Shown one piece after another: positions 37,373 to 37,386 of a stretch of 37,386 nt of DNA. This stretch comes from VGJJ01 sp964480705. GTDB taxonomy: Archaea; Iainarchaeota; Iainarchaeia; Iainarchaeales; VGJJ01. Positions within the stretch are counted from its first letter, which is position 1; each line of letters begins with the position of its first letter. The stretch is from NCBI GenBank assembly GCA_964480705.1, contig CAYZPC010000011.1:1-37386 (forward strand), in the 5' to 3' direction. Under the pieces are notes generated by a model. It worked only from the letters and a program-made list of their open reading frames with translations. It had not been told where the DNA came from and made no database searches. The position numbers were made by a program, and so were the translations under genes.

Positions 37373-37386
37373 ACTTTCTCAATCGC
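37342..37386 (-). CDS. C-terminal end of a minus-strand gene (partial)
   Basis: The last 14 codons of a gene that begins beyond the window: AIEKVIETLKGNES, then TAA. The amphipathic helix is consistent with many small archaeal proteins; the family cannot be told. A degenerate copy of the last nine codons lies 70 bp downstream. Confidence 0.55.
   Translation of the reverse strand, partial: AIEKVIETLKGNES

Noticed and set aside
1..37386. CRISPR arrays, tRNA or rRNA genes, and insertion sequences
   Set aside because: No spaced direct repeats of suitable length, cloverleaf-like or rRNA sequence, or transposase motifs were recognised by eye; a covariance-model search could still find a small RNA.

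Overview
The window looks archaeal and chromosomal. It carries an NMD3-type ribosome export adaptor homologue, a KH-less beta-CASP ribonuclease of the aCPSF2 kind, the tail of a geranylgeranyl-reductase-like flavoprotein, and an ADP-forming acyl-CoA synthetase beta subunit. Many genes have a TATA box about 25 nt before the start codon (leaderless style), mixed with genes preceded by GGAGG/GGTGAT-type ribosome sites, and TTG and GTG starts are frequent. Short overlapping genes, VapBC and RelE modules and many signal-peptide proteins would fit a DPANN-like or other small-genome archaeon. The lineage is an inference; no rRNA is present to fix it.

Layout. 1-3.8 kb: flavoprotein tail, an overlapping three-gene unit (secreted protein, Cys-rich lipoprotein, winged-helix protein), then a CYTH/GNAT pair. 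3.9-12.5 kb: a visibly AT-rich island holding what I consider the main discovery, a probable RiPP (ribosomally made, post-translationally modified peptide) locus. It has a 37-residue precursor, a PqqD-like recognition protein, a radical SAM/SPASM maturase, two glycosyltransferases, an adenylate-forming ligase, a SAM methyltransferase, a nitrilase-family amidase, and three separate genes that together resemble a dismantled PEP-synthase/rifampin-phosphotransferase-type dikinase. A 10-N assembly gap (9828-9837) lies in the least recognisable of these genes. 12.5-15.7 kb: MFS transporter, SpoU methyltransferase and a triple-NUDIX protein. 15.7-21.7 kb: VapBC, two HAD hydrolases, an ABC-2 exporter (ATPase plus two permeases), an HTH/RelE-like pair and a small winged-helix protein. 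21.8-31.5 kb: a cell-surface locus of five exported proteins, including a 1,695-residue protein with about ten FG-GAP-like repeats, two paralogous membrane-anchored proteins and a protein with a membrane anchor and a His-rich tail. 31.5-37.4 kb: core functions (FtsJ-like methyltransferase, aminotransferase plus acyl-CoA synthetase beta, GNAT-like protein, aCPSF2, NMD3) and the last codons of a minus-strand gene.

How the island may work (inference): the recognition protein binds the YxxPxI leader of the precursor, the radical SAM enzyme modifies the Cys/Trp-containing core, and the product is trimmed and decorated by the amidase, methyltransferase, ligase, glycosyltransferases and a three-part ATP-dependent phosphotransferase. 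The A-B-C order (precursor, recognition protein, radical SAM) followed by a glycosyltransferase recalls mycofactocin and PQQ loci, but the core peptide does not match theirs.

No tRNA, rRNA, CRISPR array or insertion sequence was recognised. No stretch longer than 300 bases lacks a gene; the longest is 35007-35193, the leader region of the beta-CASP gene.
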